From Roseibium litorale (GTDB taxonomy: Bacteria > Pseudomonadota > Alphaproteobacteria > Rhizobiales > Stappiaceae): a stretch of 64,000 nt of DNA. The stretch spans positions 62,001-126,000 of the forward strand of contig NZ_JACYXI010000005.1 of NCBI RefSeq assembly GCF_014842915.1, in the 5' to 3' direction. Every line of letters begins with the position of its first letter. Within the stretch, counting starts at the first letter, position 1. Below the pieces are notes generated by a model, which saw only the letters and a program-made list of their open reading frames with translations, was not told the DNA's origin and ran no database searches. A program made the translations under genes and the position numbers. This document shows, piece after piece, positions 22,098-30,702 of this stretch.

Positions 22098-24293
22098 TCA
22101 TAAAAATTGCTGCGGGTCGATGTCGATCTGAACCCGTAAACCCTTGATAGGCTTGGGCGCATGGGCAAGCCAGTGGCGCAGATAGCCCTGAAGATCAGTT
22201 TGTCTCGGTGCCATCAACAACAGACGATATCTGTACCGGCCGCGCACCATGGCAAGGGCGGCTTCCGCCGGCCCCAGCACGGTAATCGTGCTTTCCGGCG
22301 GCGCTGAACGGGCAATGGCCCTTGCGAATCCTTCCGCCATCAACTTGTCCGGACCTGACACCACCAGCGCCGCCAGCCGCCCAAATGGCGGCAGTCCCGC
22401 CGCCCGGCGGTTGGCGATCTCCGCCTGATAGAATGCATCCCTGTCCTGAGACAAAAGCGCCTTCATCACCGGCTGGTCAGGAGAATATGTCTGCAGGAAG
22501 CCCTTGCCCCCGCCGGTGACACGGCCTGCACGGCCCGTCACCTGCGCCAGAAGCTGAAAGGTCTTCTCCGCCGCACGCGGATCGCCATGGGCAAGCCCCA
22601 GATCCGCATCGACCACGCCCACCAGACGCATCTTGGGGAAATTGTGCCCTTTTGCGACCAGCTGCGTGCCAATCACGATGTCGGCGCCGCCCTCTTCCAC
22701 GATCTTCATTTCCCGCCGCAGCCGGTCCGGACCGCCGGGCAAGTCTGACGACAGAATCAGTGTCCTTGCCTGCGGAAAGAGAGTCTCGACCTCTTCCGCG
22801 ATTCTTTCCACACCCGGTCCACAGGGCACCAGGGATCCGGCAGCAGAGCAGGACGGGCAGTTCTGCGGAATGCTCTCGTTGTGGCCGCAGTGGTGGCAGA
22901 CCAGCTTGTTCTGGAACCGGTGTTCCACGAGCCAGGAGCTGCAATGCGGGCATTGAAACCGGTGGCCGCAGGTCCGGCACAGGGTCAAAGGCGCATATCC
23001 CCGCCGGTTCAGGAACAGCAGCGATTGTGCGCCATCGGCAAAGGCCTCGCCAATCGCGCCGACAAGCTCCGGCGCAATCCAGCGTCCCCGCTCCGGACCT
23101 TCCGTGCGCATGTCTATGGCCTTAAGGTCCGGCATGGCCGCACCGCTGGCCCGCTCGGGCAGCACAAAGCGATTGTAGCGCCCAAGGTCCGCGTTCACCC
23201 GGCTTTCCACGGACGGCGTTGCCGAGGCGAGAATCACAGGGAACTTCGACAAGTGCCCGCGCACCACAGCCATGTCGCGGGCGCTGTAGGGCACACGGTC
23301 ATCCTGTTTGAAGGCACCATCGTGCTCTTCGTCGACAATGATCAGGCCGAGATCCTCGAAAGGAAGAAACAGGGCCGATCTTGCCCCGATCACGACTCGG
23401 ACAGAGCCATCCGCCACGCCGCGCCAGGTCCGCGCCCTGGCCTTGGGAGTAATTTCGGAATGCCACTCGGCCGGATAGACCCCGAAGCGTTTTTCAAACC
23501 GGCGCAAAAACTGCTCCGTCAAAGCGATTTCCGGCAAGAGAACCAGTGTCTGCTTGCCCCGGCGCAGAGCTTCGGCAATGGCCTCGAAATAGACCTCGGT
23601 CTTGCCTGAGCCCGTCACCCCGTCGATCAGAGACACCGCTGCGCCTTTGGAAAAGCTCTCGACCAGACCCTCTGCCGCCGCCTGCTGTGCGGGCGTAAGC
23701 ACCGGCGGCGAGAAATCGATGTCCGGCAAGGGCGGCGGCGGGGCGGCAGGCAGATCGACCGTTTCCAGCACTTCCTGCTGCAACAGCCCGTCGATCACCG
23801 AGACGGACACCCCGGCAGCATGAGACAGACCGCTGCGCGTCCACGCCCGCCCGTCGGCCAATGTGGCAAGCACCTTCTGGCGCGCGGATGTCATGCGATC
23901 CGGTTCGGCACCGGCGATCAGGCGCACGCCCGGCACCGGCGGCTCCTCCTCCAGCGCCTCTTCAGACCTCAGCACCATGCGCAGCACCATGCCCGGTGCA
24001 GCCAGGGTCCAGTTCGCCACCCATTCCACGAACTTGCGCAATTCCGTGTCCAAAGGCCGGGCGCCTTCATAGACATGCGAAATCGCCTTCAGCTTTTTTG
24101 GATTGATCGCGGCGTCCGGTTCGCCATCCCAGACGGCCCCCAGCACTTCACGCGGCCCGAGCGGCACGCGCACGATCATTCCCGGCTGAACGTGAACCCC
24201 GGGGGGCACCCGGTAGGTGTAGGGCCCCGGCACGGCCACCGGCACCATCACGCTGGCAATGGTTTCGGTCTCTTCTGGATCGTCGAACAGCAC
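22098..24293 (-). CDS. priA: Primosomal protein N' (PriA helicase)
   Basis: A 3'-to-5' DNA helicase that restarts stalled replication forks. An N-terminal fork-binding domain is followed by the Walker A motif DGVTGSGKTEVYFEAI, the DEEH box (IIVDEEHDGAFKQ), and two zinc-binding cysteine clusters (CRTCGHRFQCPHC, CHHCGHN and CPSC). From the GTG at 24293, which has AGGGAAG about nine bases upstream, the protein is 731 residues, normal for the order. A TTG at 24368 would add 25 residues; I consider it less likely. priA, transaldolase and the atp operon are neighbours in many Rhizobiales. Confidence 0.93.
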   Translation of the reverse strand: MLFDDPEETETIASVMVPVAVPGPYTYRVPPGVHVQPGMIVRVPLGPREVLGAVWDGEPDAAINPKKLKAISHVYEGARPLDTELRKFVEWVANWTLAAPGMVLRMVLRSEEALEEEPPVPGVRLIAGAEPDRMTSARQKVLATLADGRAWTRSGLSHAAGVSVSVIDGLLQQEVLETVDLPAAPPPPLPDIDFSPPVLTPAQQAAAEGLVESFSKGAAVSLIDGVTGSGKTEVYFEAIAEALRRGKQTLVLLPEIALTEQFLRRFEKRFGVYPAEWHSEITPKARARTWRGVADGSVRVVIGARSALFLPFEDLGLIIVDEEHDGAFKQDDRVPYSARDMAVVRGHLSKFPVILASATPSVESRVNADLGRYNRFVLPERASGAAMPDLKAIDMRTEGPERGRWIAPELVGAIGEAFADGAQSLLFLNRRGYAPLTLCRTCGHRFQCPHCSSWLVEHRFQNKLVCHHCGHNESIPQNCPSCSAAGSLVPCGPGVERIAEEVETLFPQARTLILSSDLPGGPDRLRREMKIVEEGGADIVIGTQLVAKGHNFPKMRLVGVVDADLGLAHGDPRAAEKTFQLLAQVTGRAGRVTGGGKGFLQTYSPDQPVMKALLSQDRDAFYQAEIANRRAAGLPPFGRLAALVVSGPDKLMAEGFARAIARSAPPESTITVLGPAEAALAMVRGRYRYRLLLMAPRQTDLQGYLRHWLAHAPKPIKGLRVQIDIDPQQFL

Positions 24294-24500
24294 GGCGCCT
24301 GTCTTCCCTGGCAGCGGTGGCCCACTACCGAGTAATTCTGAGGTACGTACCCCAATATTCGGAGCCAAATCCGAATCAGGGTTTCATCTTGACCTCATCC
24401 TACGGTAAAGAAGGCGCGGCCAAAGATTCAATCGATCCGGTTCCAGCACCCAGGGGAACCGGATCAGCCTTTACGGGTGCACACCAGGGAGCACAAGCCC

Positions 24501-25154
24501 ATGAAGTTTTTCGTCGACACCGCAGAGACTGCCGAAATCCAGGAACTGGCTGCCACCGGCCTTCTCGACGGAGTCACCACCAATCCGTCCCTGATCGCCA
24601 AGTCCGGCCGTGACTTCAAGGAAGTCATCGCAGAGATCTGCAAGATCACCGATGGCGACGTGTCCGCCGAAGTCGCAGCAACCGACTACGACGGCATGAT
24701 GAAGGAAGCGCTTGAGCTGGTGAAGATCGCCGACAACGTCGTGATCAAACTGCCGCTGACGCTCGACGGCCTGAAGGCTTGCAAGGCGCTCACCGAAAAG
24801 GGTCACAAAACCAACGTCACGCTTTGCTTCTCCGCCAACCAGGCTCTTCTGGCTGCCAAGGCCGGCGCGACCTACGTATCGCCTTTCATCGGCCGCCTGG
24901 ACGACATCAACGTCGACGGCATGGAACTGATCCGCGAAATCCGCGTGATCTTCGACAACTACGGCTTCGACACCCAGATCCTGGCAGCTTCGATCCGTAC
25001 GCCGAACCACGTCAAGGATTGCGCCCTCGTTGGCGCCGACGTCGCAACCATCCCGCCGGCAACCCTGAAGGCGCTGGTCAAGCACCCGCTGACCGACAAG
25101 GGCCTTGAGTCCTTCCTCGCCGACTGGGCAAAGACCGGCCAGAAGATCGTCTGA
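24501..25154 (+). CDS. tal: Transaldolase, small TalC/fructose-6-phosphate aldolase type
   Basis: A 217-residue single-domain transaldolase. It starts [16 protein letters not shown] and carries [11 protein letters not shown] (26-36) and the Schiff-base lysine Lys83 in NVVIKLPLT. It moves a dihydroxyacetone unit between sugar phosphates in the pentose phosphate pathway. AGGGAG precedes the ATG by about nine bases. It is divergent from priA and ends at a strong terminator. A single ATCGAT core occurs upstream near 24432, weakly resembling the site upstream of pckA. Confidence 0.93.
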   Translation: MKFFVDTAETAEIQELAATGLLDGVTTNPSLIAKSGRDFKEVIAEICKITDGDVSAEVAATDYDGMMKEALELVKIADNVVIKLPLTLDGLKACKALTEKGHKTNVTLCFSANQALLAAKAGATYVSPFIGRLDDINVDGMELIREIRVIFDNYGFDTQILAASIRTPNHVKDCALVGADVATIPPATLKALVKHPLTDKGLESFLADWAKTGQKIV

Positions 25155-25188
25155 CCTTCTTAGCCTCAACGGTTTGACTGAAACGAAT

Positions 25189-25213
25189 CGGCCCGGGAAA
25201 CCGGGCCGTTTTT
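25189..25213 (+). terminator. Terminator of the transaldolase gene
   Basis: A perfect 8-bp stem CGGCCCGG / CCGGGCCG with a GAAA tetraloop and TTTTT tail, 34 bases after the stop codon. Confidence 0.92.
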
Positions 25214-25220
25214 GTGTTGT

Positions 25221-26126
25221 CTAAAGACCTGACGTTTCACCCTGTTTGGCCGCGCCGTCAGATGAGCGCCGCCCCAGCTGCCGAACCCCGGAAACCAGCA
25301 TCCTGGTCCATTCGGTGAAGGGGAAAAGGCACAGCTTGACCACATCGTTTTCGGGCACTCCTTGCGCACCCAATGGCCCGGTCACCGGCCCCGGAACCCT
25401 GTAGGTTCCGAACAGAACGTCAAAGAAGGGAAAGATATTCGCCAGGTTCTTACCGTAGGCAGCCGGAACGTCGGCGTGATGCCAGCGGTGGAACCGCGGT
25501 GAGGCAATCAAATACCGCAAAGGCCCGTGGCCCCAGTCCAGATCCAGATGCACATAGACCCCGTGGAGCGCAATGAACACTGCGCCAAGGCCCATGCCTT
25601 CAGCGGGAAAGCCGAGCCAGCTCAATAGGATCACATAGGATGCCGCCATTATGAAGACCTCCAGGAAGTGAATCCGATAACCGGTCAGACCGTTCACCTC
25701 TGGGTCGGAATGATGAATGGCATGAACCGGCCATAGCCAACCCATGTGCATCAAGCGGTGGTTCCAGTAGTTAGCGAAGTCGTAAAAGAGGACTGCCAGG
25801 AACGCCAGAACCCACGTGGGCAGAGGCGTCCAGATTCCTGAATCCAGTGTTGGCACGCCCAGCATGTCGTAGGCCGACTGAACGAACCCAGCCAGAACCA
25901 GAACGATCGGTGTGAAGATCATGTTCAGGAAGAAGAAGGAGATGTTGGCGCCGACACTCTTCATCAGGCGGCACGGCCAGCGGAAACTATAGCCAGACCT
26001 ATGCCAGAGGACGAGAAAGGCAACGGCCACAAGCGAGAGGGACATCCAAAAGCCCGGTTCAGAAACCGAACGCATGAACAGGACGGAAATGCCATCCTTC
26101 AACCGGACTAGGGTTTCAACCATCAT
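25221..26126 (-). CDS. Fatty acid hydroxylase / sterol desaturase superfamily membrane protein
   Basis: A 301-residue integral membrane protein with several hydrophobic helices and the di-iron histidine clusters of the superfamily: HRLMH, HAIHH and HRWHH. The family hydroxylates or desaturates lipid-like substrates; the substrate here cannot be told. ATG 26126 is chosen over the in-frame TTG at 26141; neither has a strong ribosome binding site. The gene converges on the transaldolase gene and appears monocistronic. Confidence 0.85.
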   Translation of the reverse strand: MMVETLVRLKDGISVLFMRSVSEPGFWMSLSLVAVAFLVLWHRSGYSFRWPCRLMKSVGANISFFFLNMIFTPIVLVLAGFVQSAYDMLGVPTLDSGIWTPLPTWVLAFLAVLFYDFANYWNHRLMHMGWLWPVHAIHHSDPEVNGLTGYRIHFLEVFIMAASYVILLSWLGFPAEGMGLGAVFIALHGVYVHLDLDWGHGPLRYLIASPRFHRWHHADVPAAYGKNLANIFPFFDVLFGTYRVPGPVTGPLGAQGVPENDVVKLCLFPFTEWTRMLVSGVRQLGRRSSDGAAKQGETSGL

Positions 26127-26366
26127 GACGCTTTCTGCCAATCAACCACTGGGCTTTTCTAAGACATCCCATTTAAGGAGGCGTAAAATCGGCGTCTTGT
26201 GCGATTGGCAGATACCCTTCATATTGATCGCAAGGCCCTCGGCGGGGCCTCCGGTCCGCGGAAAGACGTCTCACGCCGCTGAGCTCGGGTGATCTCACCC
26301 AAAGTACACGGATTCCTGCTCGATCCAGATAGGCGGACACTGGACATCAGCGAGCTTGGAGTCATC

Positions 26367-27689
26367 ATGAAAGATCTCATGCGCACCGCGCAGGAGCTTC
26401 CGCTGCTTAGCGACAGCGACATAGCCCTCAACCTCACAAGTCAAAGAATCAAAGCCAAGGAATTGCGCGACGCTGTGCGCAGCGGCGATCCGGGCGCATG
26501 CGAACGCGTGCAGATCCGGCACCCGCGCCCGCATGCGGTCGATTTCGGCTCCTTCAAGCTCACAGATGCGCAATGCGTCATTGCGAGAGAGGCCGGGCTT
26601 TCCAGCTGGCCCGCGCTCAAGGCCCATGTTGAGAGCATGGAAGCGGCGAGAGTGGCGATCGAAGCAAACACGCCAGCACCGGACAGCGATCTCAGGACGC
26701 TGCACATCCGCTGCGGAAACGATATTGAACTGGGCCTGAAACGGGCAGGCTTCGCTGGCGATTTCCTGATGTACTCAGATCCGATTTGCCAAGGCCCTGT
26801 TTCAGATCTGCCGGATGCGATCCAGGTTCGTGCCCAGTTTATTTCATCTGAATATCCTGGCGAAGATCTAGCGGACACAATCTCGAAGCTGCAAGGCATG
26901 GATGAGATCCTTGCCAAGGCCAAAGAGTATGAACGGATTGCTCTGTGGTTCGAGCACGACCCCTATGATCAGCTCTTGCTGGTCAAGGTTCTGGCCCAGC
27001 TCAAGGCGGCAGGGGCAGATAGCCGGAAGGTTGAGCTCATGAGCCTTCACTGCTTTCCTGGGATCACAAAGTTCATCGGTATCGGCCAGCTGTCACCTGC
27101 CGCTCTGCGGCATATGTATGCCAAACGGGAAGCCGTGAGCGCGGGCGCTTATCAACTTGCCGGAAAGGCATGGGAAGCACTGACCGCCCCATCACCGCTG
27201 CCGCTTTATGAGCTTGCAGCCCGGAAGACACCATTCTTGCCTTATCTTCCAGACGCGATCGAAAGATACTTGGCGGAGCTTCCAGGTCTCGACGATGGTC
27301 TGTCGTTCACGGAGAGATCCATCCTGCAAATCCTGCAGAATGGCCCGCGGCCCTGGGGCAGGATCTTCCGCAAGTTCATGCAGGACACCGATCCCCTTCC
27401 CTTCCACGGGGATTTGATGTTCTACGCTGACTTGCTGCGTTTGACGCGAGCCGAAGTCCCTCCACTGCGCGCGCTGCCGCAAAATGGCGATGAAGAGTGG
27501 GGGCAGCACATGTTTGAGCTCACTGGCGCAGGACGATTGCTCCTGGACGGGGACAGAGATTTCAAAGCTTACGGTCCTGCGGAACGATGGAATGGAGGGG
27601 TACGCTGCTTCGGCGATCCTGACTGGCGATGGGACCGGATCCGCCGCGCCCCGGCAGCTTCCCCCTCGCCCGCACCGGTCGCGCATTAA
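26367..27689 (+). CDS. DUF1835 domain protein
   Basis: A 440-residue protein with a DUF1835 domain around residues 115-235 (LHIRCGNDIELGLKRAGF, then DPICQGPV and WFEHDPYDQLLL). The C-terminal part resembles the companion region of DUF1835 proteins (GAGRLLLDGDRDF, RWNGGVR). Residues 20-90 contain a short helical segment ending in a Trp-Pro (SWPALKAHV) typical of ankyrin-like leader regions. No function is established. ATG 26367 has GGAG six bases upstream; the frame begins at 26289. It ends 19 bp before xerC. Confidence 0.75.
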   Translation: MKDLMRTAQELPLLSDSDIALNLTSQRIKAKELRDAVRSGDPGACERVQIRHPRPHAVDFGSFKLTDAQCVIAREAGLSSWPALKAHVESMEAARVAIEANTPAPDSDLRTLHIRCGNDIELGLKRAGFAGDFLMYSDPICQGPVSDLPDAIQVRAQFISSEYPGEDLADTISKLQGMDEILAKAKEYERIALWFEHDPYDQLLLVKVLAQLKAAGADSRKVELMSLHCFPGITKFIGIGQLSPAALRHMYAKREAVSAGAYQLAGKAWEALTAPSPLPLYELAARKTPFLPYLPDAIERYLAELPGLDDGLSFTERSILQILQNGPRPWGRIFRKFMQDTDPLPFHGDLMFYADLLRLTRAEVPPLRALPQNGDEEWGQHMFELTGAGRLLLDGDRDFKAYGPAERWNGGVRCFGDPDWRWDRIRRAPAASPSPAPVAH

Positions 27690-27708
27690 CCAACCCTTGG
27701 CAGAAGGC

Positions 27709-28683
27709 ATGGCACAACAAGCCATGCCTTCTATCGCACCCGATCATAACGCTATTCTTATCACCGCCCGGCCCAGGCTCAATGCGCGGGTCGGCGACTG
27801 GCTCGATCATCTGTCCGATGAACGGCGTTTGTCGGACAAGACGCTGGTCGCTTATGAGCGCGACCTGCGTCAGTTCCTCCGGTTCCTGACAGATCATCTT
27901 GGTGGAGCGCCGGATGTGGCGGACATTGCCGACCTCAAGCCGGGTGACTTCCGCGCCTTCATGGCCCGGCGCCGGAAACAGGGCGTCGAAAGCCGCTCCC
28001 TTGCCCGGGGCCTTGCGGGCATCCGCTCGTTCCTGCGCTTTCTGGAGCGCAGAGGAGAGGTTAACGCAGCGGCCTCTTCAGCTGTACGGCCCCCACGCCA
28101 GCCGCGCTCTTTGCCCAAGCCCGTTTCCGCGCGCGACGCTCTGGATCTGACCAGCGGCGATCTGAGCATGGAAAGCGCGCCTTGGGTAGAGGCGCGCAAC
28201 GCTGCCGTTCTGACCCTCCTTTATGGCTGCGGCCTGCGCCTCTCCGAAGCTCTGTCGTTAACGGCCAAAACCGCGCCGCGCAGAGGCACAAAGACCTTGC
28301 GCATTACGGGCAAGGGCGGCAAGCAGCGCGATGTGCCCGTCCTTCCCGCCGTCGGCGAAGCGGTAGAAGCCTATCTGAAGCTTTGCCCCCACGCGATCTT
28401 TGGTGACGGCCCGCTTTTTGTCGGGGTCCGGGGCGGTCCTCTCAATCCAAGGCTTGTCCAGCTGGCAATGGAAAAGATGCGCGGCGCGCTCGGCCTGCCA
28501 CACACGGCGACGCCTCATGCCCTTCGCCATTCTTTCGCGACCCATCTTCTTGCCGGGGGCGGAGACCTCAGAACCATTCAGGAGCTTCTTGGGCACGCCA
28601 GCCTTTCCAGCACTCAGATCTACACCGAAATTGACAGTGCCCGGTTGCTTCAAGCCTATGATCAGACTCATCCGCGCCGCTGA
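27709..28683 (+). CDS. xerC: Tyrosine recombinase XerC
   Basis: A 324-residue site-specific recombinase that with XerD resolves chromosome dimers at dif. The N-terminal SAM-like core-binding domain (about 25-115) precedes the catalytic domain. All catalytic residues are visible: Arg177 (GCGLRLSEAL), Lys202 (GKGGK), His270 and Arg273 (HALRHSFATHLL), His296 (LLGHASLS) and nucleophile Tyr305 (IYTEI). Length and motifs point to the housekeeping enzyme, not a phage integrase. The start is uncertain between 27709 and 27724. Confidence 0.92.
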   Translation: MAQQAMPSIAPDHNAILITARPRLNARVGDWLDHLSDERRLSDKTLVAYERDLRQFLRFLTDHLGGAPDVADIADLKPGDFRAFMARRRKQGVESRSLARGLAGIRSFLRFLERRGEVNAAASSAVRPPRQPRSLPKPVSARDALDLTSGDLSMESAPWVEARNAAVLTLLYGCGLRLSEALSLTAKTAPRRGTKTLRITGKGGKQRDVPVLPAVGEAVEAYLKLCPHAIFGDGPLFVGVRGGPLNPRLVQLAMEKMRGALGLPHTATPHALRHSFATHLLAGGGDLRTIQELLGHASLSSTQIYTEIDSARLLQAYDQTHPRR

Positions 28684-28706
28684 ACTGGCTGAAATCCGGT
28701 AAAGTT

Positions 28707-28729
28707 GCAGAGAAAGTGGCTTTTTCTGC
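28707..28729 (+). terminator. Possible weak terminator after xerC
   Basis: Hairpin GCAGAGAAAG / CTTTTTCTGC with a three-base loop, 24 bases after the xerC stop. The T5 run lies inside the 3' arm and no T-run follows, so terminator activity is uncertain. Confidence 0.35.
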
Positions 28730-28905
28730 CGCGCAGGGGGTGCATTATTTGAAAAACTTGATAGGGTTCGCACCTCCTGCGCTTTCCACATCGGAAAACC
28801 TGGCTCCTAACCCTTTGCTATCTGCATCGGACCATTCCGCAGGATCATCTTTGCGGAGCCATACGGCCTTTGGGCCACCCATCATCGAACTGTAAAGGAG
28901 TTCCC

Positions 28906-29136
28906 TTGCAAGTCCTCGTACGAGATAACAATGTCGATCAAGCTCTCCGTGTCCTGAAGAAAAAGCTGCAGCGCGAAGGTGTTTTCCGGGAAATGAAAGC
29001 CCGCCGCGCTTATGAAAAGCCGTCCGAAAAGCGCGCCCGTGAAAAGGGTGAAGCTGTCCGCCGCGCCCGTAAGGCTGCGCGCAAGCTCGCTCAGCGCGAA
29101 GGCATTCTGCCGGGTGCACGCGCCCGCAAGCGCTAA
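28906..29136 (+). CDS. rpsU: 30S ribosomal protein S21
   Basis: A 76-residue S21 protein beginning (M)[19 protein letters not shown], with the conserved [19 protein letters not shown] region and a strongly basic tail. The start is a TTG at 28906, decided by a perfect AAGGAG five bases upstream and by the family N-terminus; the frame runs 12 codons further up without support. S21 sits near the anti-Shine-Dalgarno end of 16S rRNA and aids initiation. Confidence 0.95.
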   Translation: MQVLVRDNNVDQALRVLKKKLQREGVFREMKARRAYEKPSEKRAREKGEAVRRARKAARKLAQREGILPGARARKR

Positions 29137-29140
29137 TCCC

Positions 29141-29159
29141 CAGCCCTTTCACAGGGCTG
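29141..29159 (+). terminator. Hairpin after rpsU
   Basis: Seven-base-pair stem CAGCCCT / AGGGCTG with a TTCAC loop, four bases after the stop codon. No T-run follows; it may protect the mRNA 3' end or act as a weak terminator. Confidence 0.4.
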
Positions 29160-29268
29160 CCGGGGCAGGCCGGGATCTGCGCCAAGACAGCGCGGAACCG
29201 GCCTCCGGAACCGGCGTTAAGACTTCTCTAACTCTTCCAGCAGACGCTTTCTCTTCAGGAGAATTCTC

Positions 29269-29688
29269 ATGCGCTCTGCCGTGTTCCTGTGCCTTGCCAT
29301 TCTATTGCTTGCCTGTGTCCTGCCAGACGAAGCGGGCGCGCAAACGCGTATCTACTGCCCCCTGCCCGAGCACGGCACCTGGATCAATGACAAGGCAGCT
29401 CCCAAGGAACTGACCCGCCTGGAAATCCAGACCGAATGCGTCAACAACGCCGTTCAGGTCCGCGTGCGCGCCTATACAAAGTGCATTCCGCGGGACTGCA
29501 AATGGGGCTGGACAGACGGGCAAGCCTGGCCCGGCGGCGGCATCCGCGTGGTTCTCGTGGGCTTTTTCGGCAGCAAGCAATTCGACCTCAGGGCCGTGGG
29601 TGACCGTATGGACGCCTATGTAACCAATGCCCTGCACGATCCGACCCAACAGGAAACTGTCAAGAGCTACGTCTTGCGGCGCGAGTAG
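29269..29688 (+). CDS. Small secreted cysteine-containing protein of unknown function
   Basis: A 139-residue protein with a clear Sec signal peptide (residues 1 to about 25, cleavage near AGAQ). The mature part has four cysteines (in YCPLP, TECVNN, KCIPRDCKWGW), suggesting disulfides in the periplasm. Tryptophan and glycine-rich WGWTDGQAWPGGGIRV is its most distinctive segment. CAGGAG precedes the ATG. I do not recognise the family. Confidence 0.75.
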   Translation: MRSAVFLCLAILLLACVLPDEAGAQTRIYCPLPEHGTWINDKAAPKELTRLEIQTECVNNAVQVRVRAYTKCIPRDCKWGWTDGQAWPGGGIRVVLVGFFGSKQFDLRAVGDRMDAYVTNALHDPTQQETVKSYVLRRE

Positions 29689-29760
29689 TCCAACGGCGCG
29701 CTCGCTCTTCTCACCTCTACGTTCTCCCTGACAAATCTCCTCTGCCCTGCTACTCTCAAA

Positions 29761-29770
29761 TCTCTAGAGA
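29761..29770. promoter_or_regulatory. Possible MerR-type operator
   Basis: A perfect 10-bp palindrome TCTCTAGAGA, 13 bp upstream of the GTG start of a MerR-family gene and just ahead of its ribosome binding site. Position and symmetry suit autoregulation, but the palindrome is short. Confidence 0.3.
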
Positions 29771-29783
29771 CTGGAGGTTCAGT

Positions 29784-30206
29784 GTGTCCACCTATTCGAT
29801 CGGCGATCTGGCCCGGCAGACCGGTGTCAAGATCCCGACCATCCGCTACTATGAAAAGGAAGGCCTGCTTGCCGAACCGGTGCGGACGGAAGGAAACCAA
29901 AGACGTTATGGCCCGCAGGAACTGGAACGCCTGACCTTCATCAGACACTCCCGTGATCTCGGCCTGTCCATGGCGGCCATCCGCGATCTCATCGAACTCG
30001 CAGCCCATCCCCTGGCGCCTTGCGCCAGTGCCAACCGCATCGCAGAAGAGCAGCTGGCCGCCATCCGCAGCCGCATCGCCCAGCTAAGGCGGCTGGAGTC
30101 CGAGCTGGAGCGAATTACCGCCAGCTGCGATGGCGGACACATCGTTGCCAATTGCAATGTCATGAAAGCCTTTGCCGATCACAGCTTCTGCGATGGGGAG
30201 CATTGA
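29784..30206 (+). CDS. MerR family transcriptional regulator with ZntR-like metal ligands
   Basis: A 140-residue MerR-type activator, GTG start with GGAGG six to seven bases upstream. The N-terminal winged helix (YSIGDLARQTGVKIPTIRYY) is followed by the dimerisation coiled coil. Cys80, Cys115, His119 and Cys124 fall at almost the positions of the zinc ligands of E. coli ZntR (79, 115, 119, 124), so a Zn/Cd/Pb-type signal is likely. Cys136 is extra. No efflux ATPase or other target is adjacent, so the regulated gene lies elsewhere. Confidence 0.82.
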   Translation: MSTYSIGDLARQTGVKIPTIRYYEKEGLLAEPVRTEGNQRRYGPQELERLTFIRHSRDLGLSMAAIRDLIELAAHPLAPCASANRIAEEQLAAIRSRIAQLRRLESELERITASCDGGHIVANCNVMKAFADHSFCDGEH

Positions 30207-30237
30207 ACAACAAACCTTGAAGCTCAAATTAACGCAA

Positions 30238-30702
30238 TCAGGAACCACCGCCACCCAATTTAAGTGCTGCCGTGGCTAGAGCCTTCATATCGACACGCTC
30301 CATGTCGTCATCTTTGAAACGCCGAAAAGCCCCCATCAAAAGCATGATAGTAACAGCTGTTATAGAAACGATAGGTGCGAAGAAAAGAGCAATAGCAAGT
30401 GATGCCGGAATCAACACGACAGGCCCCACAAAGTAACTATGGACCGAGTGCATTGCAAATGACGCCATGGCCAAAATGACTATTATTGCAAGTACAGTCA
30501 CCGTATATCGCATCCGTATTCGCTGCTTGATTTCTAAAATCAGCAGCTGTCTTTGGACCGCATTATCACTTAACTCACCTCCCTCACGTTCAGCCACTAA
30601 ACTTGCGACTGTTTCCTGTAAGGACAGCAACTGCGCTTCGAACTTATCTATATTCTGCTCATTGCCGTTCGGAAGTTTTGGAACAATCGGTTCATTCGTC
30701 AT
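30238..30702 (-). CDS. Small coiled-coil membrane protein, candidate toxin/effector of a Panacea pair
   Basis: A 154-residue protein: a polar helical N-terminus (about 18-62, coiled-coil-like), hydrophobic segments at about 66-87 and 91-124 (two or three membrane helices), then a basic-acidic short cytoplasmic end. Its ATG overlaps the TGA of the upstream Panacea gene by four bases (ATGA). Panacea-domain antitoxins are paired with many unrelated toxins, some of them membrane proteins, so a membrane-acting toxin is a reasonable inference. No family recognised. The region is AT-richer than both flanks. Confidence 0.65.
   Translation of the reverse strand: MTNEPIVPKLPNGNEQNIDKFEAQLLSLQETVASLVAEREGGELSDNAVQRQLLILEIKQRIRMRYTVTVLAIIVILAMASFAMHSVHSYFVGPVVLIPASLAIALFFAPIVSITAVTIMLLMGAFRRFKDDDMERVDMKALATAALKLGGGGS

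Noticed and set aside
27709..28683. Phage integrase marking an integrated element
   Set aside because: Motifs, length and surroundings fit housekeeping XerC; no tRNA, att repeat or phage genes were seen.
28745..29185. 146-codon frame antisense to rpsU
   Set aside because: It overlaps the well-supported S21 gene on the opposite strand and has no family-like features.
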